Assembly (NCBI GenBank): GCA_007124075.1
Contig: SLFV01000488.1
Location: 1-11,349 of the forward strand
From: Roseimaritima sp.
GTDB taxonomy: Bacteria; Planctomycetota; Planctomycetia; Pirellulales; Pirellulaceae
Length of the DNA: 11,349 bases
Direction of reading: 5' to 3'
The position numbers and the translations under genes are program-made. Below the pieces are notes generated by a model. That model was not told the DNA's origin and ran no database searches. It was given only the letters and a program-made list of their open reading frames with translations. This document shows positions 1 to 7,674 of the stretch, piece by piece. The first letter of the stretch is position 1. Every line of letters begins with the position of its first letter.

Positions 1-1155
1 CTCAGTGGCCGTCATCTTAGCGAACGCAGCGGGTTGCCATTCCGCGTCGTAGAACCTGTCCTGGAGAAACTGCGCACGCGGAAACTGGTCACCCATGTCC
101 GGCCCGCCCCTTTTAATGATTACTACTATTCCCTTACGGAGGCGGGGCAAAATCAAGCTCAGAATCACCTCCGACAATGTGCCTATTGCGGGCCAGCCCC
201 CGTGCCGCTTTCGGATTATGTGCTCAGCGTGGAAGCCCAAGCTGCGGGCTTGGAGCCGATCGACAGAGATCAACTCCGCCATGCGCTCCGGAGTATCTCC
301 TATCAAGACGATTTGTTGGATCAGCTTGGCCCCGCAGTCAACAGCAACGCGGGCTTGTTTCTGTACGGCCCTCCGGGAAACGGGAAAACAACCATTGCTC
401 GGTGCTTGACCGCCTGCTTGGGCCAAGAGGTGTGGATACCCTCCGCGATTCTGGATGATGGTAATTTGATCAAAGTACAGGATGATGCATTCCATCGTCC
501 CGCTCCAATTCCGGAAAATGACGAATTCATTCACGCTCAGGAATGGGACCGACGCTGGATCCGCGTGCAACGACCGACCGTCATCGTGGGGGGGGAATTG
601 GTGATGGAGAACCTCGAGGTACGGCATGACAAACGGACCAACATTTGCGAAGCACCCCTGCAATTGAAGAGCAATTGTGGCTGCCTGCTAATCGATGATT
701 TCGGACGACAGAGGATTCAGCCCGAAGAGCTGTTGAACCGCTGGATCATTCCACTGGAAAATCGCATCGATTACTTGACTCTGCCGACCGGGAAAAAAAT
801 CCAGATCCCATTCCAACAGTTGATCATTTTTTCCACCAATATTAATCCAGAGCAATTGGTGGACGAAGCATTCTTGCGACGCGTTCCTTACAAGGTATTC
901 GTTGATGATCCGACGGACGAGGAATACCGCGACATTATGAAATCGGTAGCGGATTCGTTTAAATTTTCACATGCCGATCAGGCGACAGATCATTTGCTGA
1001 ACTTCTACCGCGAGACCAATCGCGGTTTGCGACGTTGCCATCCCCGCGATCTATTGCAGCATGTGTACAACTTCTGTCGATATCGAAAAATTCGTCCGCA
1101 ATTGAGGCCCGAGTTTTTGGATAAAGCTTGCCATAGTTATTTCGGTAGCCTGTAA
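1..1155 (+). CDS. Winged-helix/AAA+ ATPase, 5'-truncated by window edge
   Basis: The reading frame is open from base 1 to the TAA at 1153-1155, so the true start lies upstream; a TTG at 34 is available but would cut into a domain. The first 50 or so visible residues resemble a winged helix-turn-helix, ending in a YYYSLTEAG-like wing. The AAA+ domain follows: Walker A GPPGNGKTT (residues 123-131 counted from base 1), Walker B CLLIDDFG (about 228-235), sensor-1-like FSTNINP (about 278-284), and an Arg-finger-like FLRRVPYK (about 301-308). A C-terminal helical lid with RRCHPRDLL follows. Family knowledge says such ATPases remodel proteins or complexes by ATP hydrolysis; the substrate is unknown. 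The next gene starts about 77 bp downstream on the same strand, so they are probably co-transcribed and may act together (inference). I do not recognise a named family member. Confidence 0.85.
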   Translation, partial: LSGRHLSERSGLPFRVVEPVLEKLRTRKLVTHVRPAPFNDYYYSLTEAGQNQAQNHLRQCAYCGPAPVPLSDYVLSVEAQAAGLEPIDRDQLRHALRSISYQDDLLDQLGPAVNSNAGLFLYGPPGNGKTTIARCLTACLGQEVWIPSAILDDGNLIKVQDDAFHRPAPIPENDEFIHAQEWDRRWIRVQRPTVIVGGELVMENLEVRHDKRTNICEAPLQLKSNCGCLLIDDFGRQRIQPEELLNRWIIPLENRIDYLTLPTGKKIQIPFQQLIIFSTNINPEQLVDEAFLRRVPYKVFVDDPTDEEYRDIMKSVADSFKFSHADQATDHLLNFYRETNRGLRRCHPRDLLQHVYNFCRYRKIRPQLRPEFLDKACHSYFGSL

Positions 1156-1232
1156 ACGGCTTCCAAAACGGCACTGGCAGCGTCGCGTCAGACTAAATAT
1201 CTTCGTTGTCCTTTACCATTGAATTGCTGATC

Positions 1233-4200
1233 ATGAACTCCGAAACGGGTGCCGAAAACGCAGGGAATTGGATTGCTTCGAATGCGGAGTTGCAGGTTTC
1301 GTTGGGACAAATGGGGCAGCCATCGGAGATCGCGCACCCGGACGCACGGCAGCAATCCAGCCCTCCATCGTTGCTAAGTGCCCCTGCCGCATCGGCGTGG
1401 AAGGTGGAACCGGGACTGGAGGTTATTCCCGGTTACGTCTTGCGCCAACCGATCGGGCGCGGCGGATTTGGCGAGGTCTGGAAAGCTGAGGCACCCGGTG
1501 GTTTGTTAAAGGCGATCAAATTGGTATTCGGCGCGCTCGATGATCGCAGGGCCGGCAGGGAACTGAGATCGCTGGAAAACTTGCGCGGTGTCAGTCACCC
1601 TTTTTTACTGACGGTGGAACGTTATGATATCGTGGATAACCGTTTGTTGATCGTCTGTGAATTAGCAGATGGCTCGCTGGAGGATGTTTTCCAGCGACAA
1701 ATCAAGAGAGGTTCTTGTGGCATTCCTCGTGATGCTCTGTTGGCTTACCTTTACGATGCCGCTGATGCACTGGATTACCTGCATCAACAATTCCAGTTGC
1801 AGCACTTGGATGTCAAGCCTGGAAATTTGCTGCTGGTTGGCGGACATGTCAAAGTCGCTGACTTTGGGCTGATGAAAGATCTGTCCAGCATCGATCAGTC
1901 GATGATCAGTGGGTTGACCCCGATTTACGCACCACCTGAAATCTTCGACGGCAAACCCAGCGTCAATAGTGATCAATACTCATTGGCCGTCATGTATCAG
2001 GAACTGCTCACCAGCACACGACCATTCCTGGGCCGAACCATGGCACAACTGGCGATGCAGCACTTGCGCGGCACTCCGGATCTAAGCGCTTTGCCAGCCG
2101 CCGACCGCCCCGTGATCGCGCGGGCGTTGGAAAAAAATCCGGAAAGCCGCTACTCTAGTTGCAAGGAGCTGATCGACGCGCTGATGTCCAAGCGTCTGAG
2201 GTCCGGAGCAGTTTTGGGTAGAGGCGGTCAGGCTGCAAGCGATGTCACAACATCCTGTACCGAAACACACTGCCAGCATCAACCGGTTGTGGAGCAGCTA
2301 CCGGAGTTGAACGCAAGTCAAGTCTTAGAACAGGGACCGCAGGCTGCTGATGTTCTGGTCGTTGGAATCGGGGGTATGGGGGCCGATGTGCTGCTGGAAT
2401 TGCAGCACAAGTTCGATCAACAACAAACGTTGCCTCGCTTGCGTTTGCATTCGGTGTTGATCGATACCGATGCCGAACGTCTGCACCGGATGAGGATTCT
2501 GGAAGGTCCTGATAGCCGTTCACCCTGCCAGACGTTGAATACGCCGCTCAAATCGCCATCCGAATACCGTGCCGCAGGAACCGAATCGCTGGGCAGCATT
2601 AGTCGACGCTGGATTTACAATGTGCCCCGCAGTCGATCGACGGAACGTCTACGCCCTTTGGGGCGGTTGGCCATGGTGAGCCATGGTCCAAAAATCACGC
2701 AGTGTCTGCGTGATACCATTCGGCAGGTCCTGGACAGCGGCAGTAATTTGCCGACGGTTTTTGTGACCGGGTCGCTGGCGGGTGGGACGGGAAGCGGGAT
2801 GCTGATCGATATGATTTATGTTTTGCGCAGCTTGTTGGACGAACTGGGGTGCGAGGAAAGTGAGGTGATACCCCTGTTGGCAGCACCCGCCCAATACGCG
2901 CGAGCGACCGACGCGCTCCGCTGCGCCGATGCCGCCGCCGCGATGCAGGAATTGCTCCACTTTTTCAAGCCGGAAAATGGATATCCAGGTGATGTCGGAG
3001 CCGGATTTGCGCATGTCCCGGCCGCCCGCTCGCCACTGAACAATACCTACCTGCTGGCAGAATCGGAGACGCATGTCGCCGAAGAGAATTCGACCGCAGT
3101 GACCTTGGCCGATTACATCTGGCTGTCGGTTCTTGGGCACGCCGACATCCTGAGCGCCGCTCGCGCGGCCGATCTTGGTGACCGGGAATCCACGATACAA
3201 AACCAGCCCGTGGTTCGCTCCGTAGGCCTATCACGATTCCAACGCCAGGAAACCAACTCGGAAATCACCATCGCATCTATCATTTCAAGTGATTTGTTGA
3301 GCAACTGGTTAGGAGATGTCAACGCCACCAAACGCATATCGAAGGATGCAATTGATCGATACTTTGCACATTGCGGCATAACGCCTGAAGCAATCTATCA
3401 GGCAGGTTGGCAAAAAACATCCGAATACCTTAGGGAAACACTACCCGAGATTGGCTGGCGGGTCAAAAAGGTACGACTGGGAGGGAGCGCCTCGGATAAT
3501 CTCTTGTTGGAGACGCTTGGTCCATATCTGCAAAAATTGCGGGAGTGCAGTGTGGTCAACGCGGAAGCCGAATTTCGATTTGCAGGCTTTCGTAGTGACT
3601 TGGCGGTGCGGTTACAAGATCGTCGCTTGACTCTGTCCGAAATGCAGGCGGTCGTGGAGCAGTTACGACTATTGCTGGATCAAGGCCTCGCCCAGGTGAT
3701 GAACGTGCCTGCCGGATGTGAGTCGTTACTGTCTCAGGAGGACAGCGCGCTGAAAGGGCTGCATACCATTTTGATTCAGCGAATGGAGCAGAGTTTTCAA
3801 CTGGAGCTGGAACAGGGGATACGCGACAGTCTAGTGCATCTGAGAGCCTTGGTCACGGACTTAGCTGCTGCTATCGCAGTGAAAAGCGATCAACTGGCCG
3901 TCGGATTGGATCAGGAGAATCTACGAATCCAGCAGAACGTGTCGAAACTTTTCCCAGAAGAGGTCACGCAATGGCTCAGCCAGGCTCGCGAGCAGCTTCA
4001 TAATGAACTGATCGGTCCAATCGTGATTCAACCGATGATGAATCCTGCGGCAGCACAGGATCAGGATGCGTGTCTGGACTTGTTGAAAGACCATGTTCAA
4101 AAACTCGCAGACAAAGCGCAGCCTCACGTAGTCGGGGCGGCGGATGCCGAAGCCGATAATTTTTTGCGACGTCAAGTTTCCGCATTCATGGCTGCCGCTC

Positions 4201-4469
4201 GCCCCGCGCTGCTGGATTACGGTGGCAGACAACGTCTGATTCTGATCGCAGGTTGTGAGGAAGAACGCGAACGACTTGCCCCGATTGTCCAGCAGATCTA
4301 TGGTCATCCAATGACTGTTCTGGTTGTCCCGAATTCCGCAACGATGCTACTGCACGAAGCCCAAGAGATTCCGTTGTCAAGCATTCAGAAACGAATGGAG
4401 GACACGCTGGGGGGGCATCGCAAACTTGTCAGTCGTTTACTGTCTCGAGTCGACATCGACTGGTCGTAA
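1233..4469 (+). CDS. Ser/Thr protein kinase fused to FtsZ/tubulin-like (Tubulin_2) domain
   Basis: The protein has about 1078 residues from the ATG at 1233. An in-frame TTG at 1206 would add 9 residues; neither has a clear ribosome binding site. A low-complexity N-terminus of about 65 residues precedes the kinase domain (about 67-320). That domain has glycine loop GRGGFG (75-80), ATP-anchoring Lys96 in AIK, catalytic loop HLDVKPGN (Asp193, Lys195, Asn198), DFG at 210-212 and APPE at 233-236. All catalytic residues are present, but the usual HRD arginine is Leu. After a linker, VVGIGGMGADVLLEL (about 376-390) resembles the tubulin T1 region and SLAGGTGSG (about 514-522) is the tubulin/FtsZ signature loop that binds GTP phosphates. 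I see no clear NxDxxD/E T7 motif. The remaining 400 or so residues are largely helical and Leu/Gln/Glu-rich, with coiled-coil potential. No membrane segment is evident, so it is probably cytoplasmic. Its biological role is not established here. Confidence 0.9.
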   Translation: MNSETGAENAGNWIASNAELQVSLGQMGQPSEIAHPDARQQSSPPSLLSAPAASAWKVEPGLEVIPGYVLRQPIGRGGFGEVWKAEAPGGLLKAIKLVFGALDDRRAGRELRSLENLRGVSHPFLLTVERYDIVDNRLLIVCELADGSLEDVFQRQIKRGSCGIPRDALLAYLYDAADALDYLHQQFQLQHLDVKPGNLLLVGGHVKVADFGLMKDLSSIDQSMISGLTPIYAPPEIFDGKPSVNSDQYSLAVMYQELLTSTRPFLGRTMAQLAMQHLRGTPDLSALPAADRPVIARALEKNPESRYSSCKELIDALMSKRLRSGAVLGRGGQAASDVTTSCTETHCQHQPVVEQLPELNASQVLEQGPQAADVLVVGIGGMGADVLLELQHKFDQQQTLPRLRLHSVLIDTDAERLHRMRILEGPDSRSPCQTLNTPLKSPSEYRAAGTESLGSISRRWIYNVPRSRSTERLRPLGRLAMVSHGPKITQCLRDTIRQVLDSGSNLPTVFVTGSLAGGTGSGMLIDMIYVLRSLLDELGCEESEVIPLLAAPAQYARATDALRCADAAAAMQELLHFFKPENGYPGDVGAGFAHVPAARSPLNNTYLLAESETHVAEENSTAVTLADYIWLSVLGHADILSAARAADLGDRESTIQNQPVVRSVGLSRFQRQETNSEITIASIISSDLLSNWLGDVNATKRISKDAIDRYFAHCGITPEAIYQAGWQKTSEYLRETLPEIGWRVKKVRLGGSASDNLLLETLGPYLQKLRECSVVNAEAEFRFAGFRSDLAVRLQDRRLTLSEMQAVVEQLRLLLDQGLAQVMNVPAGCESLLSQEDSALKGLHTILIQRMEQSFQLELEQGIRDSLVHLRALVTDLAAAIAVKSDQLAVGLDQENLRIQQNVSKLFPEEVTQWLSQAREQLHNELIGPIVIQPMMNPAAAQDQDACLDLLKDHVQKLADKAQPHVVGAADAEADNFLRRQVSAFMAAARPALLDYGGRQRLILIAGCEEERERLAPIVQQIYGHPMTVLVVPNSATMLLHEAQEIPLSSIQKRMEDTLGGHRKLVSRLLSRVDIDWS

Positions 4470-4502
4470 CGCCAAGGGACAAAACGGTCGCGTGTCGCGT
4501 AT

Positions 4503-4601
4503 GGCGAGCGGCAGAAGGGAACTTACCAGCCCTCTCTGCAGCCTCTCCCAGTCCTGCAGGGCAGGGCTGGGCGCGACGTAAATTTGAATCTGCCGCTCGC
4601 C
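4503..4601. repeat. Palindromic intergenic element, copy 1
   Basis: The ends form a perfect 13 bp inverted repeat, GGCGAGCGGCAGA at 4503-4515 and its complement at 4589-4601. Inside are nested stems: CCAGCCCT (4526-4533) with AGGGCTGG (4563-4570), and CTGCAG (4536-4541) with CTGCAG (4554-4559). It lies between two convergent genes, beginning 33 bp after the kinase/tubulin stop and ending on the first base of the aminotransferase stop codon on the minus strand. Its right 27 bp matches the right end of the copy at 9743-9864 at 23 positions, but the cores differ. It may act as a transcriptional barrier between the convergent genes, but there is no T-run typical of an intrinsic terminator. Confidence 0.7.
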
Positions 4602-5911
4602 TAACAGCAAGATGTCGTCCCGGAGGCTCTGACTTCCGTGATGGCCTGAGCCAAAAGTTCAATGCCTTTGCTAATCCCTGCTTCACTTTGCACTCCGAAG
4701 CTCAAGCGAATCGTATTTCGTTGGATTTTGGCTCCCTCACTGGCAAAGCAGAGTTCGCCGGGCACGTACAAGACGCCCCGGTGTAAACAAGCGTTCCATA
4801 ATGGTGCGCCTGGGGATGCTGCGATTTCGGGAGGCAACCGCAGCCACACGTACAGGCCGCCTTGGGGGATTTGGAAATGAACCCCTTCGATTGCCGACAA
4901 CTGGCGTTGGCAGGCGGCAACCATTGCGTCACGTTTGTCCTGATACGTAGGCAGTAACGAACCTTTTAAGTGATCGTCCAGCAAGCCATCGAGCATCAGT
5001 TGGCGCACAATTGCTTGACTGAAGCTTGGCGAGCCAAAATCGATCACCGATTTGCGGCGAAGCAGGCCAGTTCGCAACGGTTCGGGCAACACTCCCCAAC
5101 CGACACGGATTCCCGGAGCAAGATTCTTGGAAAATGTCCCTGTTTCGATCGTCAAGGCAGGATCAGCACCGCAATCGATGAAACATGGTTCATCCACCCC
5201 ATCGTATCGCAAGTCACGGTAGGCATTGTCCGCCAGCAGCGCAATCGGTGGTCCGCCGGTTTGATGCCGCTCCAGAACTTGCAGGATCTCCTGACGTCGA
5301 TGGATCGTCATCGTTGTTGCAGCGGGATTATCAAAATACGGCACCAAGTACAGCAATTTGATCCGTTCTCGTTGCCCCTGAGCGGTCAGGTCCGACAGTG
5401 TCTGGTCCAGCGCCTCGGGAATCATCCCCGCGTCATCGGTTGCAATACTGACCGCATCGACCCCGAGGTCGCGGAGCATCGCAAGATAAACGAAATAGGT
5501 CGGTGCCGCGCACAGCACCAGATCGCCCGGTTCCAGCAGACACTGCGTAATCAAGTGCAATAGCTGATTGCTGCCAGCGGTCAGCACCATGTTTGCGGCG
5601 TGTTGGTCGTGGCAACCGGCAAAGTAACGTTGGGCAATCAACAACCGCAGGTTGGCATCACCTTCGGTCAGGCCGTACTGTAGCGACTGCCGTCCTCGCA
5701 TCGGATTTCGCAGCAGTCTCGCGATGGTTTCTTCGATCATTTGGCAAGGCAAGGATTGCTCGTCAACGAATCCAGCAGCAAGTGAAATTAAGCCTGGGTT
5801 CTTCAACGCGTCGCTCATTAACCGACTGATCGGCTGCTCCGGAGCGGCAGCGACCGCCTGCGTCAAATGAAGCAAACGACGGGTGACAACGGTGGTTGGT
5901 TGAGAAAGCAT
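4601..5911 (-). CDS. PLP-dependent class I/II aminotransferase
   Basis: The protein has 436 residues from the ATG at 5911; an in-frame TTG at 5929 would add 6. It is a fold-type I aminotransferase, closest by eye to the 2-aminoadipate/aromatic (LysN/Aro8-like) group that also supplies the C-terminal domain of MocR regulators. Visible features are LQYGLTEG near residue 80, the cofactor-phosphate region LTAGSNQLLHL (about 110-120), Tyr in PTYFVYLA, Asn in the PYFDNPA motif (about 195), the PLP-binding Asp in LLADNAY (about 228), the Schiff-base Lys262 in GTFSKNLAPGIRVGW, and a late RLSFG carrying the substrate-carboxylate Arg. No N-terminal DNA-binding domain is present, so it is an enzyme rather than a MocR regulator. 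Substrate specificity cannot be read from the sequence. An ABC ATPase gene lies 128 bp upstream on the same strand; a functional link is not evident. Confidence 0.92.
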   Translation of the reverse strand: MLSQPTTVVTRRLLHLTQAVAAAPEQPISRLMSDALKNPGLISLAAGFVDEQSLPCQMIEETIARLLRNPMRGRQSLQYGLTEGDANLRLLIAQRYFAGCHDQHAANMVLTAGSNQLLHLITQCLLEPGDLVLCAAPTYFVYLAMLRDLGVDAVSIATDDAGMIPEALDQTLSDLTAQGQRERIKLLYLVPYFDNPAATTMTIHRRQEILQVLERHQTGGPPIALLADNAYRDLRYDGVDEPCFIDCGADPALTIETGTFSKNLAPGIRVGWGVLPEPLRTGLLRRKSVIDFGSPSFSQAIVRQLMLDGLLDDHLKGSLLPTYQDKRDAMVAACQRQLSAIEGVHFQIPQGGLYVWLRLPPEIAASPGAPLWNACLHRGVLYVPGELCFASEGAKIQRNTIRLSFGVQSEAGISKGIELLAQAITEVRASGTTSCC

Positions 5912-6039
5912 GGTCGGTAGGCGATGCAAGAAAAGTGAGTCCCAGCAGGGGGCGACGCTGCCAGGTGATACAAAAAAAATGAAGGTTGACGATGTCCATC
6001 GGTCCGATACGCATCAAGACACGTCGCCAGCCGAAATGT

Positions 6040-6810
6040 TCAGGCTTGCAGTGGTGTCGGATCGGAAACGATTTGACCATCACGGACTTCGATCATACGC
6101 TGCGCCCGCGCCGCAACTTCGTGCGAGTGTGTGATCACTACTAATGTCTTCCCCGCAGCATGGAGGGAATCAAATAAGTCCAAGATCTCCTGTCCCGTTT
6201 TACTGTCCAGATTACCCGTTGGCTCGTCAGCCAGGATCACTTGAGGATCGTTTGCCATTGACCTCGCGATTGCAACACGCTGCCGTTCTCCAACAGACAG
6301 TTTTGTGGGTAAATGGTTCAGACGGTGCCCCATGCCAACAGACATCAGTAGCTGCTTAGCCTTCTGCTGACGATCCCGCGCGGCCAGCGAGCTTTCCAGC
6401 ATCGGCAACTGGACGTTCTCCCACGCGGTTAGCGTAGGCAACAAATAAAAAGACTGGAAGACGTAGCCGATCTCACTGCGACGTAATTGATCCAATTGTT
6501 GTGGTTGCTCCATAAGCTGTCCTGCGAAATAGACCTGACCTTGATCGGGTCGATCAAGTCCGCCAATGACATTCAGCAGCGTTGATTTGCCACTGCCGCT
6601 GGGTCCGGTGACCGCGACGTACTCCCCCCGGACGATTTCAACCGATACATCACGTAGGGCCTGGACCTGACCATCGTCGTAGCTACGGGACACATGCTGG
6701 GCGGATATCAAGCATTGGGAAGAATCAGACACAATATTTCTCGGCGCAAGTTTCGCATCACAGCGGGGGAAAAAAATAAAGGCGGAGTCATTTCCAAACC
6801 GTTCCTTCAT
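6040..6810 (-). CDS. ABC transporter ATP-binding protein, LolD/MacB-like
   Basis: The protein has 256 residues from the ATG at 6810. It has the complete ABC ATPase set: Walker A GPSGSGKST (69-77), Q-loop VFQSF (Gln119), signature LSVGERQR (161-168), Walker B VILADEP (181-187), D-loop GNLDSKTG, and switch His218 in VITHSH. The order and wording are typical of the LolD/FtsE/MacB subfamily, which powers lipoprotein extrusion or mechanotransmission through an FtsX-like permease. The conserved part starts only at about residue 34. A GTG at 6732 (residue 27) would give a family-typical length with a weak GAG upstream, so the first 26 residues may be untranslated. No permease gene is adjacent: the gene downstream is an aminotransferase and the upstream neighbour is divergent and unrelated. 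The permease must be encoded elsewhere. Confidence 0.93.
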   Translation of the reverse strand: MKERFGNDSAFIFFPRCDAKLAPRNIVSDSSQCLISAQHVSRSYDDGQVQALRDVSVEIVRGEYVAVTGPSGSGKSTLLNVIGGLDRPDQGQVYFAGQLMEQPQQLDQLRRSEIGYVFQSFYLLPTLTAWENVQLPMLESSLAARDRQQKAKQLLMSVGMGHRLNHLPTKLSVGERQRVAIARSMANDPQVILADEPTGNLDSKTGQEILDLFDSLHAAGKTLVVITHSHEVAARAQRMIEVRDGQIVSDPTPLQA

Positions 6811-7171
6811 GCAAACGGTGCTGTTCGTTACCGCGAATGTACCAAAATCAATGCATCGCGAGCACCGCTGAACTGCGGCTTTTTAGCGGACCATCCCGGC
6901 TTCGCGTCGGTGGGGCGTTGCGGATTATTCCGGCGACTGAAAAAAAAAGCTTGTTAATCCCGGAATCCCAAGGCAACATTTCACGCCCGTTAATTAGCCT
7001 GGGATCGAAAGCAACGAGCGATCTAAGGATGGGTCTTTCCCGTCGCGCATAGCGGGATGGGTTGGGCGAGATCCCAAGAGCGGGAAAGCGAACCCGCTGG
7101 TTACGGATCGGGCGTTGACTAGGGCCATGACCGTCAGGTGACGCATGGCGGAACGAAAGTGATACGCGTTT
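6811..7171. other. Gene-free divergent intergenic region
   Basis: This stretch separates the minus-strand ABC ATPase from the plus-strand cysteine-rich gene, so it should carry both promoters. I find no convincing protein-coding frame. It contains a 9-base A run at 6940-6948 inside the loop of a 7 bp stem (6927-6933 with 6960-6966), and a cluster of stems from about 7036 to 7149 described separately. A TTGACT at 7115-7120 resembles a -35 box, but no good -10 box follows at the expected spacing. Confidence 0.6.
7036..7149 (+). promoter_or_regulatory. Candidate structured leader upstream of cysteine-rich gene
   Basis: Several exact stems can form. AGCGGG (7079-7084) pairs with CCCGCT (7093-7098) across an 8-base loop. 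TTGGG (7062-7066) pairs with CCCAA (7073-7077). A 3' hairpin joins GCCATG (7124-7129) to CATGGC (7144-7149) and encloses CGTCA (7132-7136) paired with TGACG (7139-7143). Competing pairings also exist: AGCGGG occurs again at 7051-7056 and TTTCCCG (7036-7042) is complementary to CGGGAAA (7081-7087). The last stem ends 36 bp before the ATG at 7186. It matches no riboswitch class I know. It could equally be a dispersed repeat or DNA-level palindromes. Confidence 0.35.
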
Positions 7172-7176
7172 GGGAG
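7172..7176 (+). promoter_or_regulatory. Ribosome binding site for cysteine-rich protein
   Basis: GGGAG lies 9 bases before the ATG at 7186. It is one of the few recognisable Shine-Dalgarno-like sites in the window. It supports the 7186 start over the out-of-frame ATG at 7179. Confidence 0.55.
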
Positions 7177-7185
7177 TCATGACCA

Positions 7186-7644
7186 ATGACCAAAAGTTTG
7201 AAGAGTCTCGCAGTTTTGGCAGTGTTTTTCGCATGGACCGGTTTCCAAGCTGCGGCGCAGGAGGAAGCCGCCGCCGCGGTGCAGGAGGAAGCCTCTGCAG
7301 TCGCTGAGACTGCGAAGGAGGAAGTGAAATCGCCTTCTGATGACGTGCCGCCCGAGCCGACTGCCGACGATGCAGTGGAACCCGAAGAGGCACCAGCCGA
7401 AGACGGAGCCGCCGCTGAAGATGGTGCACCGGTCCCAGTACCAATGGAATCGGGGCACGAAGATGGGGTTGTCGTGGGCGACTGTTGCGGCCCCGTGCCC
7501 ATGGCCAGCATCGAGGCGGATGCCGCCTGCTGCCAACCCGTCGTAAGCTGTTGCGAGCCGGTCGTGGAGTACTGTTGCCCGCCAGATCCCTGCTGCGCTC
7601 CCGCCCCACGGTGTGGTTTGTTCAGCCGGTTGTTCGGGCACTGA
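7186..7644 (+). CDS. Small secreted acidic protein with paired-cysteine tail
   Basis: The protein has 152 residues and a plausible ribosome binding site. Residues 1-25 form a signal peptide (MTKSLKS, then a hydrophobic stretch, cleavage near QAAAQ/E). Residues 25-95 are rich in Ala, Glu, Asp and Pro, so the mature N-terminal part is strongly acidic and probably disordered. The last 50 or so residues carry five CC pairs, seen as DCCGP, AACCQP, SCCEP, YCCPP and PCCAP, then a single Cys in RCGLFSRLFGH. Spacing is semi-regular, with PVV or PV between pairs, suggesting disulfide cross-linking or metal binding outside the cytoplasm. I do not recognise a named family; short Cys-rich secreted proteins are common in planctomycetes, and a wall or surface role is only a guess. 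It is monocistronic, with divergent and convergent neighbours. Confidence 0.75.
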   Translation: MTKSLKSLAVLAVFFAWTGFQAAAQEEAAAAVQEEASAVAETAKEEVKSPSDDVPPEPTADDAVEPEEAPAEDGAAAEDGAPVPVPMESGHEDGVVVGDCCGPVPMASIEADAACCQPVVSCCEPVVEYCCPPDPCCAPAPRCGLFSRLFGH

Positions 7645-7674
7645 TCCCGCGTTGCAAACAGCCTAGTCATTTCC

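Noticed and set aside
2649..3200. Minus-strand open frame of 183 codons inside the kinase/tubulin gene
   Set aside because: It is the antisense of the conserved tubulin-like domain including AGGTGSG, and its product has no recognisable motif.
4503..4601. Classical intrinsic terminator
   Set aside because: Strong stems are present but no T-run follows on either strand, and the same ends recur at 9743-9864, so a repeat element is the better description.
4500..4604. Target-site duplication around copy 1
   Set aside because: Flanking bases (TAT left, TAA right) do not match, unlike the TTA pair around copy 2.
4970..5563. Plus-strand open frame of 197 codons inside the aminotransferase gene
   Set aside because: It is the antisense of the catalytic core of the aminotransferase, with no domain-like sequence.
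4601..5911. MocR-type transcriptional regulator
   Set aside because: The aminotransferase domain fits, but the protein has no N-terminal GntR winged helix; it is a stand-alone enzyme.
7115..7178. Sigma-70 or ECF promoter upstream of the cysteine-rich gene
   Set aside because: TTGACT at 7115 has no acceptable -10 box at 16-18 bp, and the GGAAC at 7150 would put its -10 element on top of the ribosome binding site.
6848..7609. Long minus-strand open frame opposite the cysteine-rich gene
   Set aside because: Its translation is Arg/Pro/Leu-rich low-complexity sequence, spans an intergenic region and is the antisense of a well-supported gene with signal peptide and ribosome binding site.
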